Shown here piece by piece: positions 11,441 through 23,400 of a stretch of 64,000 bases of DNA. The notes beneath the pieces were generated by a model. That model ran no database searches. It was not told the DNA's origin and saw nothing but the letters and a program-made list of their open reading frames with translations. The stretch is taken from assembly GCA_024734555.1 (NCBI GenBank), contig JANPWX010000076.1, positions 1,566,689-1,630,688 of the forward strand, written 5' to 3'. Each line of letters opens with the position of its first letter. Within the stretch, counting starts at the first letter, position 1. The translations under genes and the position numbers were made by a program. This DNA comes from Trochalopteron elliotii. Lineage: Eukaryota; Chordata; Aves; Passeriformes; Leiothrichidae.

Positions 11441-13879
11441 GGATTTATTCCCGAAAATTCTTATGTCTTCCTTTCTGGGATTGCACATGCCTCACTAATA
11501 ACTGCTGAGATGTAGGCCTGCAATTTCCAGAAATGAAATACATATTGATCTGAAAAAGCAGTGAAAACACTCTCATTTGTTTGACTTGGCAGAGACTGAT
11601 CAGCATAAATGTCCTGAGTCACTGCTTACCTATGCTGAATATCACCTCTGTCTGCTTAAAAAGCTGATAGCATCATAACTATTTTATGAAAAGTTAAACA
11701 TTGCATTTGGAAATCTATAGGTTACTAGCACCCTGTTCTGTCAGATGACTGTTCATCCTGTTAGACTGTGGGAAGTGTTTGGGGCAGAGCAGCAGCCTCT
11801 TGCAGCAGGACAGGGGTACAAGGTTTGGGGCCATCCTTGCTGCTAGTTACCATGGGGTCAGTGTCCAGGTGCACATGGTGGTCACCAGCCAGCTTCCCTC
11901 TGTTCCAAAGAATGGCTTTGGCTGCTTCAGCTTACTAGAAGTGATGTAGCTAGGCAGTCTGTTTATCTCCTTTAAACTATCATCTTTTATTCCCTTCATA
12001 CGAATGTGAACCACCAGACACTTATCATTTTCAAGTATTTATGAAATTAAAATTGAGTAACTTCAAAAGTTTTTGTTATGTTTAAATAGCACTATGTGTG
12101 ATGTTTTCTTTACCTGTTTGAGGACAAGAGGTAGGCTCTGTCTGAAACTGCTGTGCCTTTGTTAAAGTGCTCCTGAAGTTGTCCAGGAACATGACTGTTC
12201 CTTGCTGTAAGACAAGAAAGGAAGGGTATTGTTAATCTGCACGAATTTCTGCTTTTCATTTGCAAAAACACGTACCTACTGCACATACCGGATCACTGAG
12301 AATGAACTTTAAAGACTTAATAGTGGCTCATCCTGTGAACTGTTTAATATTAGAATTTTTAAATTGTCCATTTACTTTGGTTTGAATATGCACTTGCACT
12401 GGCCATGACAGAAAACAACTCAGAGTTTTTTTTAACTATCGAAAAGATACTTTTTAATTTATGAAGTTAAAATAAATAGTTGTACATACAGCCAGATTCT
12501 TTTGCTTTCCAAGTTGCTTAAATCTGTGCTTTAGAGACAAATTGTTTTATTAGTTAAGCTATAGTGTAAAAAAACTCAATTAATCAGTCGAGCTAAATTA
12601 GGAGACATATGTAATAGTGTTTGAAGTTTCACAGTGCATGTTGCTTTCAAATCAGGTACTCTGAACACTAATCAGAAATGTGTACAAAATGGAATAATCA
12701 CATTAAGGAATCAGAATAGCATGAGTTGGTATTTTCTTATTTAAATGCATGGTGAATGTCAGACACAGTAAAATACATTGCAGCTGCTTGATAAATAATT
12801 TTACCTTCCTTAGCAATTATTATGCACAGGAATACAAGAATGAACAAAATCAATAGTTCTGTTGTATCCTTTGCATAACCAAGATGGATATGAACATGGT
12901 GACAGTCTGTCTAGGCAACAAAAGACATGCCTTCAGTGAGTAACAGGATACACATCACAATGTTTTCCTCTGTGGGTTTAATCAAGTACATGACTTTATT
13001 GAGTTTAGTAATGTTATACATATTTTTGACAAATTTTTTCAACATGCTGTTAGCTTTTCTATCACTATTACATCATTCAAAACATTGAAAGTATTTATTT
13101 TATTATTATCTTAAATTGTTGACACATTTTTTTCTACATATGTCCTTGTCTTCTGACAACCTTTCTTGTCCATGAATGCCATGACTGAATTGTTTCATAG
13201 CACATATTCAAAATAAGAAGATAAAAATATCTCCAAGAATTTTAGGTTTTTAACAGTGGGATTTTTTAGTTTTAGTCTTGCAACAATAAAATCAAGTAAT
13301 ATTCAGCCTCTTAATGTGCTGATGTGTGGTGGTAATTCTGAAGTTCTGAGAGTATAGACACCTGTCAGTTCTGATGTTTTCTGCCCTTTTTGGATCCTCA
13401 AGTGTGAGAGTCAGCCAAACATCTTAACTCTTTAGGAATAATCAGTTGCACAGATAAAATCTGAGGAAACAATTTTCTTTTCTTCGGGGCAGTTTTGGAA
13501 GATGCATCATACCCCAAGCTGAAGCTGATTTCTTGCTTTACCATAAGGGGAATCAGGAGGTAAGTAGGAAGGTGGGAAATGGGTTTGCTGCCAAAAGTGA
13601 CTTTGCTGTAGTCCATAAAAGTTGGTTTGCTCAGTTTAGGCCTTGTGTGGACCGTGATGTGCTGCACTTTGAGAAAGACATAGTTTAATTGAAGAATCTA
13701 GAGAGCACTGTGATCTATAAAATGTCATTTCTGGGGAAAACAAAGAGAGTGGGATTCTGAAGGTCTAGGAAACAAGGGTGGGGGAGGAAGCAACTTCCCA
13801 ACCCAATTTGTGGAGAGCAGTAATAAAACTAATGGACTTAAAGTTTTCATTACAAAAATTTCAGTTTCAAATTGAGAAA
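11441..13879. other. Unique noncoding DNA
   Basis: Mostly AT-rich sequence with a short GC-richer patch around 11750-11930 that I do not recognise. No gene, RNA gene or mobile element can be supported. Confidence 0.55.
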
Positions 13880-14560
13880 AGAAACTGAATTTGGGCTGCA
13901 GTGGGGCTCTGTGAGAAGAGGCCAGACCTGGGCAGGACGTGGTTGGTTCCAGCCACCACAGGGCATGGCTGAGCCCACGGATGAGGTAGTGGCATCTCAG
14001 GGAAATGTACTTAAGACATTAAAACAACTGAGAGACGGGGGAATAACAAAATCAGAGAAGATGGTGCTCCAGGCAACATCCTCAGAGCACAGATTCCCCT
14101 GCAGGCTGGGGAAGGGCTCTCACTGGAGCAGGGGGATATCTGAAGGGGCTTGTGGAAATCTCACAACTGAGTAGAGGTGAAGTGGAAGGGGAAAGTGGTA
14201 AGAGAGAAACCACAGTGTACTAATCATAATGCCCATCCCCTGTGCTGCTCGACAGGGTGGGGTTTGTATAGGAGTCTGAAATGAAGGACTGAAATAGAGC
14301 CTTGGAAAAGGGTGAGGAAAGGTGTTGTTATAATTTTTATCTTTTTTTTTCTTTTTTCTCAGGACCTAAATCTGTAACTGGCAAAAAAAATGAATTACTT
14401 TTGTTGAAGTCAAGTCTGTGTTGCCCCCAAGAGTAACTGATAAGTGATCTCCCTGTCTTACCTTAACCCATGACCTTTCTCATCCAATTTTCTCCCTTCC
14501 CCCTGCTGAGTCAGTGAGCAAGTGGGTAGGCATTTTACTGTTATGCAAGCCTAGCCCATC
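13880..14560 (+). mobile_element. Endogenous retrovirus LTR fragment, sense on plus strand
   Basis: The right half carries a stretch TAACTGATAAGTGATCTCCC followed by TTAACCCATGACC, matching in order and spacing the U5-like TAACTGGCGAGTGATCCCTC and CTCAACCCATGAGCC of the LTR at 45189-46264. The left half (GCAGTGGGGCTCTGTGAGAA and onward) is GC-rich and LTR-like. Neither the TG start nor the CA end is clean, so the limits are approximate and the copy looks old or truncated. A 100-codon frame at 13872-14174 lies inside and is not credible as a gene. Confidence 0.6.
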
Positions 14561-16599
14561 AGAAGAACAGGTAAACAAACTTTCTATAATGCAGGAGTGA
14601 AAAATGGTAAAAGGGAATGCCCAAGGAGGCTTTGGCAAGGGGTCATCTAAGATCTTTGATAGAAGATTAAACCAACATCTACCAGAATAAGCTAGGTAAC
14701 ATTAATCCTCTCTCATACCGAGCAAAACAGTGCCTCAGAATTCTGTATGTTACTTTGCTGTGATCTGGTAGTCAAATATTCAGAAAAGAAAAAAAATACA
14801 TATATATTAAATTTCTTTTCAGATTTTTTTTTTGAGCAAGGAAAAGATTTTTTTTTTTCTTATGGAGCATACTAAAGTTCACTTCAGAAAAGACAGCTAA
14901 TCTAAAAGGCAGCAGTTCCATAGGATGTGGTGAAGGTTCAATTGAAATCAGTCACATTGAACTGCAGTGTAAAAGTGTATGGAAACACTATTCTTTTACA
15001 TTCATCATCTGATTTATTTAAATACCAAGAGGCTGCACACCAAATAAACAAAAATCTTAAATCTGTTTCAGCAGATGTCCTGCTACCTTGTAATTTTATT
15101 CTTCCTACACAGTTTTGCAAAGTTAACCTAAAAAATGGAAGGATACTGGAATAGTGATAGGAATGTAAAATCAAAGTGGAGAAAAATTACCCAAAAAAAG
15201 CCTGGCCTGTTCAATTTGACATGACAGTTGAAATAGCTTGCTAAGCTGATCACCCTTAATAAATAACATGTGGTTAAACATAAGCACAAAAAATGAGTCA
15301 TTAGAAGTAAAATATATCTTTAGTCTAGGAAATAGACAACAGTAATTCACAAATATTAATGATACATCCATTTGTGCTGAAGATGAGAAGAAAAGTTTTA
15401 ACCATTAGAAGAGTGACAATGTCCAAATATTTCATTGTAACTTGCAACAGATCATGTAGCCTGTGCCCATATGACTTAAATTTGATTTACTTTGCTTAGA
15501 TATTTACAATTTACAATCAAAACATCAGTAGATACAAAGCATCTATCTCTGCAATACTAATCAGAGATATTGAAAATCAGAGCTTTTTTAAAAATATGCA
15601 GAATTGGAAGTTTGATAAATTGCAGAGAAGCACAAGAAGTTATGTTTCATAGATTCTGAAGAAAGACACTGTGTCTGTTTTGTTGTCTACTCAGATGTTA
15701 TGATCCATTACAAAAGAGAAACTTTGTCCATTAAGAAGATGAAATATACCTACTGCATTTCTTCCACTTATTACTTTGATATAAATATTTATAAAGCTGG
15801 ACATTTTCCTGCATGAATTAGATGTAAATCATCAAATCATAGTTTAGCTGGATAACAGATATTTAGATAAGGGTTTTTTTATAAAGCAAGTGGATTTTTA
15901 AGCAAAATTTTTAATAATCATTCTTTGTTTTGTGTTTTGTTAGCTGTTCATGGTTGAATAGCAAATATGTAAAATACTACAGAAGATAAAAAAAAAATAG
16001 TAGTTTTGGGTTAAATAAATCTCAGAAAGAATCTTTTTCTTTAATTGGAAAAATAACAAATCTACCTGAGCCCACAGGAAGATTTCAGAAGAACTTTACT
16101 GTCTTTCACGTACACATAATTACAAGTTTATTGATAATGGACTGATTCCAGAAGAACTGTCAGTTCATCAATTAACCACGACACAATCTCAACTTGTTAA
16201 ATTCAAGTAATACAAATTTGTTTGCATAGTTTAATCGAGTAATAATCTTTCCAAATTAGTAACTTTTCAAAGATGGTAGCTGAAATGAAGATGTTCTTCT
16301 AAAATGTCATTCCAACCACGTAGGCAGTCTTTAAAATGTCATATACAATCAAATCAAATTGTCATATACAATCAAATCCTTAGATTTAAAAGGAAAAAAG
16401 AAACCCATTAATTCAGAATAATTATGTGGCTACTTTTTCTGACTCAGAAGAGGCAGTAACAAATACCAGAAATGCTTGTCACAGTATTTGCCAATCATGC
16501 TTCATCCATGTCCTTTGGAACAATTCGTTTTTACAAACCGTGGTCCTTGTTAAAATGTGTATCTCAGCCTAGAGCTAAAGAAATAGTAATGCAGAACTA
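14561..16599. other. Unique AT-rich noncoding DNA
   Basis: No gene or transposon is recognised. Poly-T and poly-A tracts occur near 14824-14860, and a 23-bp tandem duplication is present at 16337-16378. Confidence 0.55.
16337..16378 (+). repeat. 23-bp tandem duplication (about 1.8 copies)
   Basis: The unit beginning TGTCATATACAATCAAATC starts at 16337 and again at 16360, with no mismatch in the shared part. It is a small local slippage-type duplication. Confidence 0.9.
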
Positions 16600-16604
16600 C
16601 CAGG

Positions 16605-17634
16605 TGGAGTGGGTTGATGCTGGCTGGATGCCAGGCACCTGCCAAAACCTCTCTATCACCCCTCTCTGCAGCTGGACAGTGGAGAGAAAATATAACAAAG
16701 AGTTCATGAGTTGTGATAAGGACAGAGATAGATCTCACCAAATACCATCATGGGCAAAACTGGTTTGAATTAGAGATGTTAGTGGAATTTATGACTAACA
16801 AAATCAGAGCAGGATAAAGAGAAGTAAAATAAAACCTTAACAACACCTTTGCCCCACCTCCCTCCTTCCCAGCTCTGCCTCCTTCCCCCAGCAGTGCAGG
16901 GGCACAGGGAATGGGAGATTATGGTCAGTTCATCACAGGTCGTTTCTGCTGCTGATCAGGGACAAGAGTCTTTCCTCTGCTCCATTGTGAGGCCCTTTGA
17001 CAGGAGATAGCTCTCCATGAACTTCTCCAGTGTGAGTCCCTCCCACAGTCAACAGTCCTGCCCAAATTGCTGCAATGTGGGTCACTCTTGCGTAGGGTGC
17101 AGTCCTCCAGGGACAGGCTGCACCAGCGTGGGTGTCTCTCTCCGTGGGTCTCCCACATGGTCACAGCCTGCTCTCAGGCATCCACCTGCTCCAGCATGGG
17201 GCTTCTTCAAGGGCTGCAGATGGATCTCTGCATCACTGTGGATCATAACAGGCTACAGGGGTACAGCCTGCTTCACCATGGTCTGCACCATGGGCTGCAG
17301 GGAAATCTCAGCCCAGTGCCTGCAGCACATCTTCCCCCCTCCTTCTCTCCAGTCCTTGGTGCCTGCATAGTTGTTCTCACATGTTCTCACTCTGCTCTTC
17401 TCTGGCCACAATTAAAACTGCACAATACCTTTTATTCCCCCCCTCAAAATATATTATCACAGAGGCACTACCATAATTTCTATTTTCTGGCCAGCTTTGG
17501 CCAGTGGCCCATCTGGTTTGGGGGCTGCCAGGGATTGTCTCTGCTGGACGTGGAGGAAGCTTCTGGCAGCTTCTTGCAAATGCCACCCCTGCAGGCCACT
17601 CGCTACCAAACCTTGGCCAAGCAAAGCCAATACA
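16605..17634 (-). mobile_element. Endogenous retrovirus LTR, solo, sense on minus strand
   Basis: The plus strand starts TGGAGTGGGTTGATGCTGGC and ends GCAAAGCCAATACA. Both are the complements of the termini of the LTR at 45189-46264, which lies in the opposite orientation. Inside is a GC-rich array with recurrent CTGCTCCAGCATGG-like and GGGCTGCAG motifs that recur in the 58799-59641 copy. Flanking pentamers CCAGG (16600-16604) and CCAGT (17635-17639) form a near-perfect 5-bp target-site duplication, which suits an ERVL-like element. No gag or pol sequence is attached. A 200-codon frame at 17067-17669 follows the repetitive internal array and is not a gene. Confidence 0.8.
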
Positions 17635-17842
17635 CCAGTATAGGTGAATCTGTTACATGGATGTCATAGATTATGGTAAGGTTGCTACCACTGAATTTCT
17701 CCTTTATCATGATAAGCTGGCTTATGCATGATGTCTCCATGCATGTTTACTACATGTCTCCAAACATCCATGTCTGCTTAAAATACAGACTCACGTTTGA
17801 ATTCAAATTCATGTTTGAAGCTTAATTCAATTAGGCTTTGCC

Positions 17843-18300
17843 ACAGTATAGGAAAGATATAAAGCTATTAGAGAGCATCCAAAAAAAGGCAACAAAATGG
17901 TGAAGGGCCTTGAAGGGAATATGAGGATTGTCTGAGGTCACTTGGACAGTTTAGCCTGGAGAAGAGACTGAGGGAACCTCATTTCAGTTACAACTTCTTC
18001 ATGAGGGAATAGCAGGGACAGACACTGATTTCTTCTCTGCGATGTCCAGTGACAAGACCTGAGGGAGGTTTATGTCGGATATCAAGAAAAGGTTTTTCAC
18101 CCAGAGGGTGCTTGGGCACTGGAACAGGCTCCCCAGGGAAGTGGTCACAGCACCAAGCCTGACAAAGTACAAAAAGCATTTGGATAATACTTCAGGCACA
18201 TGGTGTGATTCTTGTGGTGTCCTGTGTATGACTTGGACTTGATGATCCTTGTGTGTCATTTTCAATTTAGAATATCTGTGAGCCTATGATTCAATGAGAG
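17843..18300 (+). mobile_element. CR1 LINE 3' fragment
   Basis: CR1 ORF2 C-terminal and 3' UTR landmarks follow in order: TTTAGCCTGGAGAAGAGACT, GGATATCAAGAAAAGG, ACTGGAACAGGCTCCCCAGG (encoding an 'NRLPREV'-like motif), GACTTGGACTTGATGATCC, and a decayed tail GCCTATGATTCAATGA in place of the ATTCTATG octamers. The copy is 5' truncated, as is usual for CR1, and carries frame-breaking changes. It lies about 200 bp after the LTR at 16605-17634 in opposite orientation. Confidence 0.93.
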
Positions 18301-19784
18301 AGTTCAGGGAGACAGTAAATATGGAATCATAACCACAAAGGATCAAAAACTTGTGTTGTAGTCCTTTCTTAGGTCTATGGCTAAAAAGAGTTGTATTGTA
18401 CAGCTCAGAAATATGGTGTCACTTTATTCAAACTCCTATGATCTACAGCTGTGCAGGAGAACTGAAAGACTGAACAGGTGATGAAAACCTACTTAAAACA
18501 ACTGCACAAGATAAGTACAAAGACTGTTTTAGAAAAAACTCCCATGCATGTCCTGTTGGAATCATGATCCTCCAAGAATGTATATACCATCAATATGCCA
18601 TTCAGTTTTGTATCCATATCAAATTCTTAGTTATGGAATGGGCAAATTAGAGAAAATAACAGTTGCAGGTCCTTGAGAGTAACTGTGAAGTAGAGTTCTC
18701 TGTGTATGAGAAGTCACCCTGTTTGAAACTAAGAAATTACTGTTTTGAGGTAAATTATCTTAGGTTATCTTACAAGTAAGCAGATGTTCATGTTACATTT
18801 CGTGAACTATGCACTGCAGGGTGTGGATACAAAATCAACCAGAATCACTGCAGAAGACAGAGATATCTTGGTGGCTTGTCCTGTGTTAAGCAATCATGTG
18901 TTTTGACTGATGCACGAATAAGGGCAGGCATAAGCTGTGTATTCATGACATTCATGAAACCACATGCTTTCCTGTCATGAAGGTAGATCTAATACTGGCT
19001 AGTTTTCTGCCTTTTCAGCATGTAACATTGCTATTTCTAACCAAGAAAAAGCTGAAGGTTAGAAACTGATGAGAAGGGAACACTGTTATTACTGTGTTTT
19101 CTATGAGTCATGGAAGATTTCATGAGCTCTCAGAAAAGTACAGGAATACACTCATCACCTGCATGTCTTTTAAAGTCAGTTTGTCAGTGAACTCTGGACC
19201 AAATGGCATGAAACTGACTGCAGCAAGTTTCTGCCAAGTAAAGTCTTCCTGTTTCGATGAGGAGTATGGAGATTATCTCTAGAATGTGGACTGTTGCAGA
19301 TTTGTATCTTATGTCATGGACATCCTGTAGGTGACTGGATTGACAGAATCTAAAGGATCTCACTCAAAGAAGCATCTGTAAGATAATTCAGATGAATTAT
19401 TTCTTGTTACATAGTTTTCCACTTGCAAGGAGAGCCCTGCATAACATTTAATCAAGGGAAGATAATGAGCTCTTGGTTAATGGTGCACTTACACAATGGA
19501 TATATACTTTGATTCTTAATAAGATCTCTTATCAACAGATATGCAGAGCTTGAGGACTGTAACACAAAAAAACATAGGAGGTCTTATCATTAAGAACATA
19601 ATTAATATTACTATGTTACTAGTATAGTTTAGGAAAGGTCCTAATTTCTGAACAAAATCTACCTAAATTCTTTTAAAAAGTCAGGATTAAAATTCTTTAC
19701 CTCATGTCGCATACTTAAATATCAAACTCTTGATTCGCTGATAACCTATGTGAAAGAAAAGATCCTATAGGGGAAAACACTGAC
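18301..19784. other. Unique noncoding DNA
   Basis: AT-rich sequence with only short open frames, the largest about 62 codons. I see no gene or repeat family. Confidence 0.55.
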
Positions 19785-19790
19785 CAGCAT

Positions 19791-20450
19791 TGTGGGTTTG
19801 CAAGATTTCCATGTTTTAAAAAGGTTTTGTTATAAGTTAGTATAGCTCTAGTTACCCCATAAAGGCCCCTTGTCTTGGAGTTTTCTCTTATCATAAGTTG
19901 ATAAGAGTTTCTGTGCCTCTCTGGTCTTTGCCCAGAGACTGTTTCCTATTGGTCCTTTCCCCATGATGCTCCCTGCCCATCCTCTCCTTCTTCCCCTGTC
20001 CATCACTGAGTCCCTATCTCCAAGGTCCAGAACCTTCGTGGAGATTTGGACAGCAGTTGGCAGATTCCCCCGAGACCCCTCCCCAAATTACCTTGATTTG
20101 TTAGTAGTTAGGTAATTCAGTTGGCATTTGGTACTTTGCTTTGTTTTATTGGTCTGTAGTTTGTACCCACCCCTTGAGCCTGTCCTGGACAAAACCCCCT
20201 GTAGCCTTTGTCCGAGGTCTCTCCTGAGGCATCGGGCAGGAGGTAAGGGGTTCCCCTGTGACCCCCCAATAAACCTCTGTCCCCCCCGAACCTCCGAGAG
20301 GTCCCTCTTTCATTTACACCACAGCTTTGACAGCAGAAGTCAAAGTGCTGCTGAGCCAAGATCTCACAAATCGGTCCTGTTGTGGCGTGTCGAAGCTACT
20401 GGGTGGTCTAGCCGAACACCGGGCTGACCAGAGAGACATGCACACCAACA
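19791..20450 (+). mobile_element. Solo LTR with 6-bp target-site duplication
   Basis: The element begins TGTGGGTTTGCAAGATTTCC and ends ACACCAACA, giving the TG...CA termini of an LTR, 660 bp long. It is bracketed by an exact hexamer, CAGCAT, at 19785-19790 and 20451-20456. A polyadenylation signal AATAAA lies at 20268-20273, placing U3-R to the left and U5 to the right, so sense is plus. A 6-bp duplication is typical of class II (ERVK-like) avian retroviruses, which suggests but does not prove that class. No second LTR or internal retroviral sequence adjoins it. Confidence 0.92.
20268..20273 (+). promoter_or_regulatory. Polyadenylation signal of the 19791-20450 LTR
   Basis: AATAAA within a C-rich context, about 180 bp from the LTR 3' end. 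It fits the R region of a retroviral LTR. Confidence 0.75.
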
Positions 20451-20456
20451 CAGCAT

Positions 20457-23400
20457 TGTGTCAGCAGAAAAGGGAAAGGGCCATAATGAATGTCTCTCTG
20501 TAGGCCACTTGAAAAGTAAAGATTAATTAATGGATTTTAAGATCAAAAGGAATCAGTATGACCACTTTTTTTTTTTTTTAGTGAGATTTACATATTTGTA
20601 TATATCATGTCTTACATATTTCCACTTAAGATTTTCAAAGGTAATAGCTTTCTATCTATTTATTATTTGCAGAATTACAACTTTAGCTTATGATAACATA
20701 GTGTTTCACTGTGCAAGAGGTAGTGGAATGAAATGGGGAGGGGGCAAACAAATTACTTTGAGATGGCTACTGCTGTACTTTGCCATTTACTTCCTATTTA
20801 TTTTGAGAGATCAAGACATCTCTCTGAGCTTAAACAAAGGAATATAAACTTATACTGTAATCTTCCTTAATGCAGAAAATCTTACAGGCCCTTAAGCATG
20901 CACCAACAGACCTGAAAACATCAAGTTAGCAGAAGATAGCGGGTAGGAATTAGGGTTTTCTCTGTTGGAAAGTGAGGGAATAAAAGGAGTTGAAGTATCA
21001 TGTCAAACCTGTAGTGATTGAGCTAAAATTTGGTTGCTGTTGAATTGACATCTAATGACAAATTTGTGAAGTACTATTAGCCATTAGTAAGACAGATTTG
21101 TTGTAGGAAGAATAGATGGTGCACTCACCCAGAAAGAAAATGGTTTTAAAGTCAAGAGAAATTTTATCTAACTTTTAACTTCTTGATAAGCTTCAAAGCA
21201 TTCAGATACAGCCATCAAAATCTTTATTATGCGGAAAAATTGGATCTCCTGATCTTGAAATTCAGTTACAGTGTTTGTAAAGGTTTAGAAGCTATTTATT
21301 AAAGGTCACTTTCTGTGGCAGCAGGTTTGTTGGATTCACAGGAAAAATACTGGAAATGAGTAGCTCTGGAAATGCAAAAAAAAAAATTTCCCTGTAAAAT
21401 TCAAGTGCATGTTTATTCGATTCCAAGAGATTGTATCATTTTGTAAAATAAAGCAATTGACATGTACATCAAAATTCAGCAGTACTTGCAACTTAATAGG
21501 TATTTTCTAATAATTGACTATTTCAGTTTTGTAGCGCAAGAGTGAGTTCCTGTGAGATCTTGTAGAACTAGAACAAGTACAAATGTTTAAATATATCCAT
21601 TTCACCTCAAATTCATAACTGTAAATCATGGCAAGGTATTTTAAAGGGCAGTGATGAAAGTGGGTATTTGTAACACATTTCTAGTTTTGTGGCAAATAAG
21701 TCAATAACTGCAAAAAAGCTTTAGCTATCTCTTCACAACATCTACCTTTGCCATTGAAAAGAGTCTGTGTTTTTCAGTTAATACGCCAAACTGTAGATAT
21801 AAGGATGATTTCTTGGAAGCCTCAAAGAACAGTCTAAGGTGGACTCCCATTAAGAGTCATTTAGGTCTCAACAGCTCAAGTGGAATGAGTGGAAATCCTA
21901 TTTCTCCTGTAATTTATCTTTTCCATGGCAAGATGTGTATGTTGATTTGGAAATTCTCCATTAGTCCACATTTGTGGTCTTTTTCTCCCTATCTCTTATT
22001 TGAATCAATCACTTAATAACTTTTGGGTTTTCTATTTGATTCTTTCCCTAGCCTATTTTTCTTAATATACTCTTTTTTTGGTAATTAAATTGAAAAATCA
22101 ATAGATAGAAAATGTGATTTCTGGTTAGTATAGCTGCTAACAGATAATTTATTTTAAGGTCGTCAGATGTGTGTGATATGACTTACCTTCATTACCTTAC
22201 AGTTTAAAGATCCCAGTCAAACCTAATAATACTCAAGGTTAATCTTCCTGAATAAAATCCAAGAAAAGGAATTTAAATGGCATTTAAATGAAAGGGCTTT
22301 CTTTTCCCATAAATACAAAATGCTTGCTGCTTTGATTTAACACGCATTTCAGGTTTTGAATATAAAGTTTGAATTGAATGACAACTGTGAGTTCTGCTTC
22401 TGCACAGCTCAGCACCTAAAACCATTTATGATTTAGAAAAGAGCTCTGCTCTGCTTAGTAGGTTTTCTCAGACACTACTTAACACAAGTCACAGGATCAG
22501 ACTCTGAATACCATGGCAACATCCCAATTTTTCAAAATTTACTAATTTAGGGGCAAACACACATCCAGAGGAGACTCAGCTCTATGAAAACATTCAACCT
22601 CTGTCTGCTACTTCTTAGTTATATACCTTGAAAGAATCTATACACTATTTTCTTGCAAAGAAAATTGTTCCCTGCTGCTGAGATTTAGCTGATGTGTAGC
22701 AAGGAATTCAAGATAGAGAGAAAGTGAAAGGAAGAATGGCTAAAGTCTGTTCACACAAGTCATGCCTGGGAGATAAGACCCTAGGTCACAAATTTTTCCT
22801 AAGAAGTTTTTCAGTAAAATACAGACTCAGTATTGGAAACGCAGACAAGAGATTTAGCAGGCGATATGTCCATTACACTATAAACTGGTATTCTCATTTC
22901 TGTTCTCACACTAGCCACTAATAAGGAAATTTACTCTGTTGACACTGTTTGGAAACATCTGTTTTCTTCTGTGGTTCACATAAGACACCAACACTCTTAT
23001 TCCTTGTTCCTGTTTTCCCTATTCCATGCATGAGGTCAGTGACAGTCAGAAAAATGCTATAGGCAATGTGATTTTTCACATTGACATGTCTAGCAGACAA
23101 GCATCTACATTCAAAAATAGAATTTGAATTTTGAGCTGGGAAATGCATTCATTTTCCTAAGAAAGGTGAGAAACCATCAAGCAAATCTCTAGCAACAAAA
23201 CCTTCCTCAAAATTGATCTTAAAATTTTGATTTTCCAGTTTCTTCTCAGAAGAGCTCTGGACTGGGAGTTTAAGAGATTAAGCAAGGAATACAGGCTGCT
23301 GATTGTCTTTGAGCCCTATGGTTTGCATTACTAGTTCCTTGGAGTTCTGAAAGAACTGCATTTCTTAAACTTAACAATTAACAAATAGTGTGGTTATTAG

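Noticed and set aside
17067..17669. 200-codon frame, with a 117-codon frame overlapping it
   Set aside because: Both run through the repetitive internal array of an LTR; the equivalent frames recur in the related LTR at 58895-59585, which explains their length without coding.
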